A stretch of DNA of 64,000 bases, from NCBI RefSeq assembly GCF_042453785.1, contig NC_091674.1, positions 24,506,001-24,570,000 of the forward strand. Reading direction: 5' to 3'. This document shows positions 23,936-35,300 of the stretch, one piece after another. The notes beneath the pieces are model-generated. The model was not told the origin of the DNA. It searched no databases and was given only the letters and a program-made list of their open reading frames with translations. The translations under genes were made by a program, and so were the position numbers. The DNA comes from Malus domestica (taxonomy: Eukaryota > Streptophyta > Magnoliopsida > Rosales > Rosaceae). How positions within the stretch are numbered: position 1 is the stretch's first letter; each line of letters starts with the position of its first letter.

Positions 23936-25846
23936 TGAAGGGAAATTTATGAGATTCTAGAATGGGATTTCATAATGACTATCATGCATATACAAATCAA
24001 ATTTAATATACGAAAGCAGCGGAAGCATTTATAACATATTATCAAAGTTATAGTCATGCAAATCCCCTTCAAGGTTCATAGGTTTATATATAATGCATCA
24101 AAACATTTTTAAAGAATCAAGAACAAAGTGAAGGTTAGTCTAATACCTCTTGATCTAGACTTGAGACAAAGGATGGACCACCTCCAAGCCCTTTGCTCCT
24201 TGAAATCCTTGAGCCTAGCTTCCCTCCTTGCCTCATCCACTTTGTTAGAATGAGTGCTCCTAGATTCTCTTCAAGTTTCCAAAGTAGGAAACCTCTAAAG
24301 ATCCTCACCCACTAGTGTAGTGAGAAGGATGAAGGAATAACCAAAAGGGTGTAAGAGATGTTAGTAAAAACCCCCTTTGGTGGCCGGCCTTTGTGTAGTT
24401 TAGAGAGCTATTTTCTTTTGCCTCTTTGTTGTTCAAAACTCACAAAAAACCCTATGAACAATATCTTATAAAGTTCCTTATATAGACAAAAGAAACCTAG
24501 TCAACAACTTGACTAAATATCTCACTCTTTTCACACCTAAAGTGGCCGGCCTCTTTGTTGTTTGTTTGGGCTTTGGGCTTTTAATATTTCAAGTCATCCA
24601 ATGCTTGAATAAAAGCCCAATGGGTTTAGGCCCAATAAGCCTAATTAAACCCGAACGTTTCTTTAAACCCAAAACGATCTTTATCGCTTTTATGATTTAT
24701 TTAGACTTTCCAAATTAATCACAACACATAATTAATCCAATTAATTGTTTCCTTCATCCATTAATTACTCACTACAATAGTGTATTGGTGAGCAATCTTT
24801 TAGGTTCTAATTAGTAAGGCAGTGAGGTGATTGGCACCAATCTACTTGATTAAATTTAATTCAATCACTTAGTGAATTGAAACTTCATTTCAATTCATCT
24901 TCTTCTTTGATGACTACATTTAATCATCTAGAAGAACTCACAAGCTATGAGTAACATCTAACCATATGTCATAGCTACCCAAGCTAATGTAGAAGTTTAT
25001 TCGGAGAACCTATTCAGTTGGAATTACAATGTAATTCGATCCTTCTCTAATACAATACTCTCAATCACATTACTAGGGTATGGATATGTTATGTCAAACC
25101 CCTAATGTGATTATTCCTTCTTATATGATTCAATTGAGTCGTATAGGAACGCTTTCCTTTATTACGCTCGATACTTCGGCCGAAGATTCCCGAATCATAT
25201 CTTAGAGTATTCTTCCTCTCTTATCGAAGATTAGAGATCCCTTGTTGCGCATACACTTGCCTTCATGACTAAGTGGCTTAACCCCAATCATGCCGTGGAC
25301 ACCTGCGGATGGGATGACTTTGACATAATCAAAGATTAAGTACTTAGCCACAAGACAACAACGATGCCTCAGGTTAAAGGACTACTTACATTATTCCAAC
25401 CATTAGAGTTACTTGCTTGACATGTGAGTAGACCTCCATGCAAGTACTCTTGTTCGATTGTGTTAAGTGAACTCATTCCCTTAATGAGCACCTACATACT
25501 TGTCTTAGTGTCACAACATGAATGGGATGAGACTTTCCATCCTTCCATTTGAAGTAGACACAGTATGTACCGGTCTAAGCATTGTCAGTATCCCTCCGAC
25601 AATCCAGTGACCAGGAACCTTTTGGACATTTGGTTATGTGAAGAAGGTCTCTGTAGTCTAACATCATTAGATTACTTCTTCAATCGATCCATTGTCCATG
25701 GATACACTATTTAGGACATATATCGTTTATTGAGATAGTCCTAATTAGTATCTTTGCCATTTGATGTATAAGAGTCATCCATACATCAATTCAATTGTCC
25801 TGAAAGGTTTCTTCCAAAGATTGACTTTTAGGGCATATTTCCAACA
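23936..25846 (-). mobile_element. Solo LTR (1.9 kb) with 5-bp target duplication
   Basis: On the minus strand the segment starts TGTTGGAAATATGCC (25846) and ends ATTTCCCTTCA (23936), giving TG...CA ends. It is flanked by the perfect 5-bp repeat CCAAA at 23931-23935 and 25847-25851. No internal region or second LTR is present, so it is a solo LTR left after recombination between two LTRs. It sits between the 5' leader and the polyprotein of the copia element and so post-dates that element. The frame at 24509-24718 within it is not a gene. Confidence 0.9.
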
Positions 25847-25851
25847 CCAAA

Positions 25852-25865
25852 AACAAATACTAGTA

Positions 25866-25896
<31 letters not shown>

Positions 25897-26340
25897 AACC
25901 CTTCTTCCTTTTTTTTCCGCAACAGCACATCAATCTTTTTTTCCTATTTCGCAACAGCAAGCTTTTTTATGTTGTTCTTCAAATAGCAACAAGTGGGTCA
26001 CTGGGTTCAATCGAATCTAGGCACGCAAAATAGATACACAGGTCGAAATCTGGGACAAATTTCAGGCAGTGGGTTGAATCTCGGTTCGTGGTGGTGGATG
26101 CAGGGAGCGGCTGGGTGAACTCAGATCAGCAACGACGGCGTCGCTCTCTGGTTGATCGGCGCACTGCACAACTGGGTGCGTGGCGGGTAGTTCGGGTTCT
26201 CGGGTCAGCAACGACGGCATCGCTCGCTGGTCGGACGGCGTTGCACAACTGGCTGCGCGGCTGGTAGTTATGGTTTTCCGTATAGAGCACGATCTCGTCT
26301 CTTTTTTTTTTCAAAACCTAGGCTCTGGTGCCAAGAAGAG
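25852..26340 (-). mobile_element. 5' leader of the interrupted copia element
   Basis: On the minus strand, at about 26335-26320, lies 'TTGGCACCAGAGCC', close to the TGGTATCAGAGC primer-binding site complementary to initiator Met-tRNA. GC-rich then AT-rich leader sequence follows, up to the solo LTR. A recognisable gag is not present, so an internal deletion is likely. The TA-run at 25867-25892 is a microsatellite. Confidence 0.5.
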
Positions 26341-27250
26341 AATGCTTTGAATTATGATATATTTTTCTCAATAAGAGGAACTTATAGGTGTACAACCCTA
26401 ACATAAAAGGAAAGAAAACTAATTACAAGTGATTACATGGGATTACATATCAATTAAGCATATGCTATATGAGTTTGAAATGGGAAACAATGGGAATAGA
26501 AGTATACAAGAATTAAGGCCCCTAAATGGCTAGGAAAGTCGAATTTTGCTGGATTCTCATGAACTCGAAAAGGGTTTTCGTTGAATTTCATTGCAGCAGT
26601 CCTGGAATCGAGCATGCAAGACTCGAACTAGGTCTAGATAACCTGAAGATGGAACAAAATGGGCTTGGTCTCGTCAGAACGGAAAATATTTGGCCAGAAT
26701 CTTTGCCGGAGTTCTCTGCAGCTAGCCGGACATGGAATCCGTTATTCCGTTCAAAACTCACAAGTGTGAAACCAAAGCTCACATGCAAGGTTATAAAGTT
26801 AAACAAAATGATGAATGGAATGCAAGGAGTGATTTCAAACCTTACATTGTTCGAGGACACCGAGGAGTATCGCCAGAGTTCCTCCTTCGCGTCGGAGCTC
26901 CTTGGTTTGAAGGTTTTTCCTCCAAGTTTCGAATAACAGATGTTAGAAAAGGATTCGTGGTTATGAAAGGGTTGCAGAGATGGTGGCGATGTCGTGGTCT
27001 GCTGTAGGACAGCGGCGAGCTGCTGTCTGCATTTGTTGTGCCATGAAGAGGGAAAAGGGACAAGAGAGTTAGATGAAAAGAAAAGAAAGAAAGAGAAATA
27101 AGTGGGAAGAGAGAAAGAATCGGCTGAAATGAGGGAAAATGGGACCGTGAGGGAGAGAGATGTGATGGAAAAAGTGATGGGATATGGCGTGTGTGTGTAA
27201 GAGAGGGAGAGGGAGAGAGAGAGGGGGGAGAGAAGTGAGATAGTGGAAGA
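26341..27250 (-). mobile_element. Possible 5' LTR region of the copia element
   Basis: This is inferred only from its place directly upstream of the primer-binding-site-like sequence on the minus strand. The part at 26341-26500 is AT-rich with terminator-like sequence. The part at 26520-27050 has more balanced composition and several overlapping open frames on both strands, none recognisable. A GA-rich low-complexity tract lies at 27060-27260. LTR ends could not be placed. Confidence 0.3.
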
Positions 27251-27398
27251 GAAAGAAAATATATTTTAAAAATGAGGTTTCTTTAACTTTAATCTTTTAA
27301 GAAGATTGAAATTTAAAATAAATTTGGTGTTAGATTATATATTGATATAATCTCTTAATGTGTTCTTAATTCAAAATAATCAATGTGCATTTTATTTA

Positions 27399-27542
27399 GA
27401 GAGTTTTAACAAAACAATCCCAGTACTGTTTACTTTTAACGAAAAACCACATTTTTACTTTTAACTGTCACTATTCACTATACATTTAAAAATGACTTTG
27501 CGTTAAAAGCGAAATTTTTTTGGACTTTTAGTTAGTTTTTCT
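27399..27542. mobile_element. MITE, 144 bp, 9-bp target duplication
   Basis: The copy-A repeat is uninterrupted here. In copy B the insertion starts GAGAGTTTTAAC, ends AGTTAGTTTTTC, and is flanked by TTTTATTTA on both sides (27390-27398 and 27543-27551). Internally it shares 'ttaacgaaaaaccacatttttac' with the MITE at 42331-42484, so the two are of one family. Confidence 0.85.
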
Positions 27543-27685
27543 TTTTATTTAATGTCTCCTATTAAATATTTAAATTTACTAATATACAATTTTTAATTTA
27601 TTTTTTTTATCAAAAAAGAGTTTTTTAATTTATTAATTTTATTTAACATTCTTCAATCTTGAAAGACTCAATTAATGTACCTAAA

Positions 27686-30600
27686 TGACACACCCCGACC
27701 TGGAATGTCCATTAGGACTCCGAATTGAGTTGTGCTGGCCGACACCTGGAAGGTGACGAAGCCATAAAATGTGATGATGTGGAAAATTGTGAATAAATTT
27801 AAACCTAAGAGTGCCTAAATACCAAAGTGCACTGGTGAGCGGGAATGAACTCATTTCACACGTTACGTTAAAGCATAAGCAAGTACAAAAGAGTGAATTA
27901 GGAATCGTACCCTCGAAATAATCTCCAATACTAAGAATCGCCATGAATCTTCGACGATAAGAAAGCTCAGCTAATAAAACCTGGAAGGTGAAGACAAGAC
28001 AAGGGTGAGTGGCCCTAGAAATGAAATTTGAATAGAAACCATCTAAAACATTATAACCTCTCGCTGCAACACCTGTATAGATTCCAAAAAATCATGCCAC
28101 ATATCAATGTAAAATCAAAAGTATATCAACAATAAACCATAAATATACCATAACACAACGTCTCATTAGTAATATCAATAATCATGTGATTAATAACCCA
28201 TACTAGCATGTAAGTCGAAGTCACCTTTGGTGACATGTACGACTGCACTCATATCTCATCAATCAATGCTAACTCATAAGTCGGAGTCACCTATGGTGAC
28301 CTGTACGACTTATCCATATATCATCACATATGCTAGCTCATAAGTCGGGAGTCACCTCTAGTGACCTATACGACTTATCCATATCTTAATAAGTATACAT
28401 GCACACAAATCGGAACCACCTAAAGTGGTCTGTATGACAGGACTGGGTGTAAATAAATACGCTCAAGTGCTACGATCACGTGAAGGCTGTGCAAATAATC
28501 GCGGGTCACCTATGAGTCGTAACCACCTATAATGGTCTGTACGACAAAACTATGCACCTACCTTGGATTCAAGATGAGCGTAAGGTGCGGGAGGTGAACA
28601 TCACGTTAAGGACTGTGCCCTGGCCACGGGCAAGAGCACTAACACTGGGGTGCTGGTTTATGAGCTCTCAATGTATCTCAACATAACATGTACGATTCAT
28701 AGGCAACCCGTACAATAGTGTCGGAGTTGCTTAAAACATGCATGTAGTCATGCCATAACTTCATCATTTCAATAAATATCATAATTCACCTGAACTTACA
28801 TGTGTGTCCCGCGTTCATCTTCGCACTTCAAAGCATTCATAATAATTTTGTTCAAGTAGTATACCCATGGATATGACATAATGCAAAACAAAAACTCAAC
28901 CATATCATAGTATTTTTCCAATATATATAATGTGGCGTAAAATGCACAATCTATAATGCCCTACTCCCGAGTTATTTATTTTCGGAAATAATGATCGGGG
29001 ATAAGTCCAACTAAACACTAGTTAGATTAACTATCATTACTTACGTTTCCTTATTTCAGTTTCTTGATTCCTTCCACATTGATTTATGACCAACATCCAA
29101 TCACTAAAACATAAGGTTAAATATCATATTTTCACCAATTTCCTTCACATTGCTCAATTCCCAAACAAGGTTTTTGTTTCAAATGATGTATGGATGCATC
29201 TAACATCTCGTTAGACTGTCTACGTACCCTAAACAGGGATCAAGTCATTCGTAGTTCACTATAGTATTTCAAAACATTCACATTAATAATAAGCAATAAT
29301 CGATTTATAAACATTTATGGAATTGTCTATCATATATATATATATATATATATATAATACACAATATAATGGAAAAGACCCACTCACCTGAGGTTCGTGA
29401 CACGACTCCCTAGCACGCGTGTCGAGACATCACAAACCATCGTCGCCTATGACCAATTATCAAATCACATCTCAGAGTTCTGACTGATAAAATACATAAT
29501 TTACATAAAACGCATCTCTACGTAATTTAATTCGGAAGATCTGCATCACGGATTTCCGATCCATTGCTTCCAAAAATTCACATTATACTTATAGAACAAC
29601 ATCCTAAGGTTTCATTATAATCCAACGGTTGGATCTCCACCAATTGTCCAAAATCAAGTGGTAGTCAACATTTTATTTTATGAACTTACAAATCCAATTC
29701 GGAAGGATCCGTATGTCGGATTCCCAATCCGTAAGTTTCTATGGTTCTCAAATATTACGTACTATAACATATTAAAATTGAGTAACGATCCAACGGTTAG
29801 ATTGTCGATTCATATAATAACCTATTAATGTAACGTAGAAAATTTAGATTCTAACAATCAACCTGTATCATACAATTACCAAAACTGAACTCAAAGTATC
29901 TCGTAGCCTAAGAATAACCTCGACGGCCCCCTGGCCATGCGTCGCCGCGAGTGGCGGTCGGCCGTCCTGACTTGTCGGAAATTTCAACTATTTCTACAAA
30001 TTCTAAAAAATTTCAGAAATGAAGGTCTCAATGAGTAGAGCAACTTTCATACCTGTAACTAAGGCCAATTTGGTTGGGAAAAGCCTAGATTTCATGAAAA
30101 CCCTGCCGGAACCCTAGGTGTGAATGTGCTTTGATTCGTCCTCAAATCGATTTCGACGCTCCAACCAACGATTGGGCATTGTTCCTGAGCTCAAGAGAAG
30201 TTGGTTGATGGTGGGAATTGATGGTGTCCTCAGAGTCGCCATCGCCACATCCCACGAAATAAGGCCAAATCCCATCCAATTTGTGTAGGAAATCGAAGAA
30301 GGACTAAGGAGAAGTTCCTAGGTATTGGCCCGGTGCAATTCGCCGGAATTTGACCGGAGAAAGCACCGGATTTCATGTATTCCCGCTGGGTCCAGTTTCA
30401 AAGGAGAAACGGGTCGAGGGGGACCCAGGTAGTCTACCTCTCTCCCTCTATCATTTCCCTCCTGTTTCTCCCTCTGATTCGTCCCCTCTCTCTTTCTCCT
30501 TCTCCCTGATTCATCCCCTGTTCTTCTCTTTCTTTCTAATTAGGCAGTGCCCATCTTCTTTCTATCCCTTTCCCCTTTGCTGCCATCCTGCAGCCTTCCT

Positions 30601-30713
30601 CCTTTAACCCCTCAATTAATAAAAAATAACCATAACTATAAGAATTGAATAGAATAATGAATAACAACCTTTAAAAATTTTAAAAATTGTAAAATTTGGG
30701 ATGGGTTGTCACA
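27686..30713 (-). mobile_element. Large solo LTR, probably Ty3/gypsy (3.0 kb)
   Basis: On the minus strand it starts TGTGACAACCCATCCC (30713) and ends GGTCGGGGTGTGTCA (27686), so it has TG...CA ends. It is flanked by TAAATG at 27682 and 30714 in a site that is intact in copy A; the unambiguous duplication is TAAA. There is no internal region or polyprotein. A partial relative lies at 20108-21370. The internal 'aagtcggagtcacct.tggtgac' blocks near 28210-28430 are short tandem-like repeats. The frames at 27681-27944 and 30350-30607 are not genes. Gypsy assignment rests on the LTR end motif and size, from memory. Confidence 0.75.
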
Positions 30714-31169
30714 TAAATGTTAGTACCGAAATGCATTATATTGAACTAATGTATTTAAATGTTAGTACCGAAATGTATTATATTAAATTAATGTACCTAA
30801 ATGTGTGTACCGAAATGTATGCACCAAAATATTAGTACTGAAATGTATTATATTGAATTAATGTACCTAAATGTTTGTATCGAAATGTATGTACCAAAAT
30901 ATGTAGACCTAAATCTATACATCGAAATGTATTATAATGAATTTAATGTACCTAAATGAAGAAAATAAAGTACATCGAAATATATTGTATAACAAATATC
31001 TAAATATTTACAACAAAATATATTACAATAAATGAAATAAAATTAATACATTAAAAATTAAGAAGAAATAAAATAATTAATAAATTAAAAAATATTTAAT
31101 AAATAAGATTATTAATGTATCAAGCCATTAAAATTAGATTTTATTATTCATAATTTTAATCTAAAAATT

Positions 31170-32380
31170 ACCACATATTGAAACACACAACAATCAAGAT
31201 TAAAGTCTAAGGGTTGTAACGGGGCTAAGGGTATTGGCTAACAAAGAAAGATAAGGATAAACAAATGTTCTTAAAGCAATAGTAAGCAAAGTAATGAAAT
31301 CAACTTAGAATTCACTCTTGAATGTAGCAAATAACTCGAAACACTAAGGAGATTTCGTACATACTTAGGGTCATATTCAAACTGTTTGGACCATTTCTTC
31401 AACAACCAATACTTGTGAGTTCTTTTTCACTTTTTTCACAACTTTTTTCTTTCTTTTTCTTTTCTTTTCTTCTTTTCACGATTTTTTCTATTTTTTTTCT
31501 TTCTTTCTTCAAACCCATGACTATTTCATTGGCACACAAAACCCAAACTTTTGAAAACCCTTCCCCCACACTTGTTTTCTACAATATTGTTGATCAAAAT
31601 GAATTCCCTTTAAGTCATGCTCCACTATACTTCAAGAATAAAGGCATGGATAGTCCTATTCTAGGCTAGGTAAGAATAATGTGACTAACAAAGAAAATAG
31701 GCTAATTAAGGCTCAAAGGGGTTAAACCTACAAAACAAATGCATGGGATGAAAGCTTTTTGGCTCTGGTGATAACTACTAAACAATTTCATCTTGTTATA
31801 TGTTATGCACTCAATTTTAAGCTTTGAATGAAACGGGCATGAGTTCTAATATTTGGAACTAAAATGATAAAACGCATTCTAAGTAGCAACCAAGCAAAGA
31901 GTAATGAGATCATGCAACGACTTTAGAAAACAAGAAATCACATATTAATAACTCTCCAAATAAAGTTTATAGGCTCAAGTCTCTCAGGGTTGTAGCGTTA
32001 ATTTGTGTTCCTTCCTTTAAGCATGTTACAAAAACTGATTTATTTTCTTTTGTGATTACATGTGAATTTGTTAATGACAACTACAACCAAGCATAAACCA
32101 AAGAACATATCAAACTTCTACCCATGTTTGTAATTTTCTTTAAATTAAAATGAAGGTTTTTATAACAAGAATAGGAATCCAGATCCGCAGTGACCTGCCG
32201 TTAAAAAAACCCGGCCCGGTTATTCAGTCGTCTTCATTTTCGAACATCCCTCTGGCTCTGGAGTAAAAGCATAACCACCTCATCGATTCCGATTTTCCCA
32301 CGCACTTTCTAGGCATCCAAACACTTTGTAACTAAATCTAAAGAAGAAAAGCAAGTGAGAGAATTAGAAAATCTAACTCC
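31170..32380. other. Intergenic DNA upstream of COG2
   Basis: No gene is visible. A pyrimidine-rich tract lies at 31415-31510. The last 150 bp before 32382 should hold the COG2 promoter and 5' UTR; no clear TATA box was seen. Confidence 0.4.
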
Positions 32381-32381
32381 A

Positions 32382-35300
32382 ATGGCGGATCCAATCGCAG
32401 CGCCGCACAGATCCGCCGCGAACCTCTTCTCGGACCCGCTCGACTCCCACCCTCTCTGGTTCAAGCCCGCGCTCTTCCTCTTTCCGGAGTTCGATTCCGA
32501 GTCGTACATCTCCGACCTCCGCACCTTCGTCCCCTTCGACACGCTCCGATCCGAGCTCCAGTCTTACCTGGCCTCCCTCAACCATGAGCTCATCGACCTC
32601 ATCAACCGAGACTACGCCGACTTCGTCAACCTTAGCACCAAGCTTGTCGACGTCGACTCCGCGGTCGTCCGCATGCGGGCCCCGCTCGTCGAGCTGAGGG
32701 AGAAGATCGAACAGTTCAGAGGCTCAGTGCAGGACTCGCTCGTGGCCTTGACGAACGGATTGAAGCAGAGATTAGAGGCGGCCGAGGCCAGAGAGGTCTT
32801 GGAGCTCCTGCTTGATACGTTTCATGTCGTTTCTAAGGTAATGCGTCTCTGAATTTAGCTTTGGCGTTTGGGAGTTTGGAGCATGTGACAGTGATTTGGT
32901 TGAAGAATTTAGTATGAATTTCATTGCTTATTGATTGAGCCTTGATATTATTTGATGTTCTTTTCGATCTGAAATCGCATTGCGTGGCACTGTCTGGGTT
33001 TCCAATTTGAGAGCTTTTAAGAAGAAGAGAAGATTAAACAGAGTGGAAAACCAGTCTCAATTCACCGCAATGTTGTTTTGATTTTTGTTCCCATTCCGCA
33101 ATGTTGTTTTGATTTTTGTTCCCATTCTCCTACTTTGAATGCAGGTTGAAAAACTAATAAAAGAGCTGCCAAGTGTGCCGGCTGATTGGTCGAACGGAGA
33201 TGTAAATTTGGCAGAGAAGAATTCTGTTAGCAATGGAACTTCCTTACAACATGCTGAGAATGGAACAAATCTCAGAGACACTCAAAGCATGCTTTTGGAG
33301 AGAATTGCTAGTGAGATGAACCGGCTAAAGTTCTATATCGCTCACGCAAAGGTTGCTTTTTTCTCTCTCTCACGCAATCAATTTTTTATTACATCCGACT
33401 TTGATATCTGTAGCTGTGGCTTGAGTTTGAATTGTAGCAGAATTCAGTTCAAACTTGTCGGGTGCATTTTCAACTGTGGCTTCAAGAAGTGCCGAGCGGT
33501 TAAATTTTGATGGTTTTATTTTTCTTTTTGCTATTGATTTTCTTAAGTTTGTGTAGGCGACAGTGAAAAAATGTGGGTCTATATATGTAAGCTAATTTTG
33601 TTCAGATGTCAGATGCCTGAATTTTTGAGAATTCTTGCCCAGGATCTTATATTACTTCCTTTCCATCCACACTAATTTTGAACATTGAATTGTTTTATTA
33701 TGGGCTTGGACATTTTGTGCTCATCTATTTTCTCTATTATGCCAGTACAGAACCTGCCTTTCATTGAAAACATGGAGAAGAGGATTCAGGGTGCCAGCCT
33801 ATTACTAGATGCTAGCTTGGGACATTGTTTTGTAGATGGACTGGAACATCGAGATGCAAATGCAATCTACAATTGCTTACGTGCATATGCTGCAATAGAT
33901 AACACTAGGAGTGCAGAAGAACTTTTTCGCATGACTATAGTAGCTCCATTGATACAAAAAATTATTCCTCATGGAACATCAGGGGCCGCTACAAGACCAT
34001 CTGGAGATGACCTTGAGAATGATTACAAGCAAATCAAGACATGTATTGAGAATGACTGCAAATTTTTGTTGGAAATTTCTTTCGAAGGTATTGAAGAAGT
34101 CCAATTGCTGCTGCTTTGCAGTATCATACTCCCATTACAATTATCTGAACTCATTTGTATCAGAATACAACATATTGCTTCAATCGTGCAACTTAATTTA
34201 ATGGCCATGGTTCTGTGATGCACCCTAGTCTACGGATTAAGCATGTGTATTCATGTAGACTGAAATCATTTGTTACTCCTTTACATCATCATTTTACAAG
34301 ATGCACCATGCTTTGTTCTCTTTCTTTTTTTGTAGCATTATCATTTCATTTATCTTTAACTCATTTATCTGGATTCTCCTTGCCTCAATTTCATTGTTTC
34401 ATTTGTATACAATGCTTCTGAGATGCACCATGATTTTATAAATTTAGCAGATGGCTAATTCGTCATCGATCCATGGTAACATAAAAAGGCCATGCTATAG
34501 GTTATAAATTATAAGAATTTATATGGACCTGTATGCATGAATGTTATATCTCTATATTTTCAAGTCACTTTACTGTTTTTATGGGTTTCTTTTCCCAGAG
34601 AATTCTGGTTTGCACGTGTTTGACTTCTTGGCAAATTCAATCCTCAAAGAGGTTCTCTCAGCAATCCAAAAGGGGAAACCCGGTGCTTTTTCTCCTGGAA
34701 GACCAACAGAATTTTTGAAAAATTACAAATCAAGCCTAAAGTTCTTGGCTCATCTAGAAGGTAGAAATTAGTATCTCCCCATTATCTCATTTAAGTTTTA
34801 AAATTTGGAAGTTCAATTGCTGCTGACATTGTATTGTCATGCAAGGCTATTGTCCATCCGGATCAGCTGTTTCCAAATTTCGAGCCGAAGCTGTTTATAT
34901 TGACTTCATGAAGCAATGGAACCTTGGAGTTTATTTCTCTTTGAGGTACTTGGCAGAACTCTTGGTGGTTGCTGATTTTATCGAATATGAATTGAGGTTT
35001 TATGTTGTGGACTGCTCTGTTAATTTATTACTAGAATTACCTCAGGTTTCAGGAAATTGCAGGGGCTCTAGATTCTATACTTGTGGAGACTAATCTTCTC
35101 CCTGTGCATAATGTACCTTCTGGTCAAGGAAATTCTCCAGATTTAACATTAAAACAAAGTGTCACTTTGTTAGAGTGCTTGGAATCCTGTTGGAGAGAAG
35201 ATGTTATTGTTCTTTCTTGCGCTGATAAGTTTCTTCGCTTATCTTTGCAGCTTCTTTCAAGGTCAGTTTGAGGAGATTGGCTGATAAATTTTAGTCTAGA

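Larger units (their letters stand above)
27255..31165. repeat. AT-rich interspersed repeat, copy B, interrupted twice
   Basis: Sequence 27255-27685 plus 30714-31165 matches copy A at 655-1412 block for block. Relative to copy A it carries a 144-bp MITE (27399-27542) and a 3-kb solo LTR (27686-30713), both marked by target duplications. The comparison gives a clear relative age: repeat first, insertions later. Confidence 0.8.

Noticed and set aside
26526-27063. Overlapping open frames on both strands (up to 136 codons)
   Set aside because: No recognisable domain, no splice context, and the region lies where the copia LTR should be. Treated as non-coding transposon sequence.
28200-28560. Regular spaced repeats around 'aagtcggagtcacct' that resemble an array
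   Set aside because: Spacing is irregular and units diverge; they are part of the large LTR, which has a relative at 20108.
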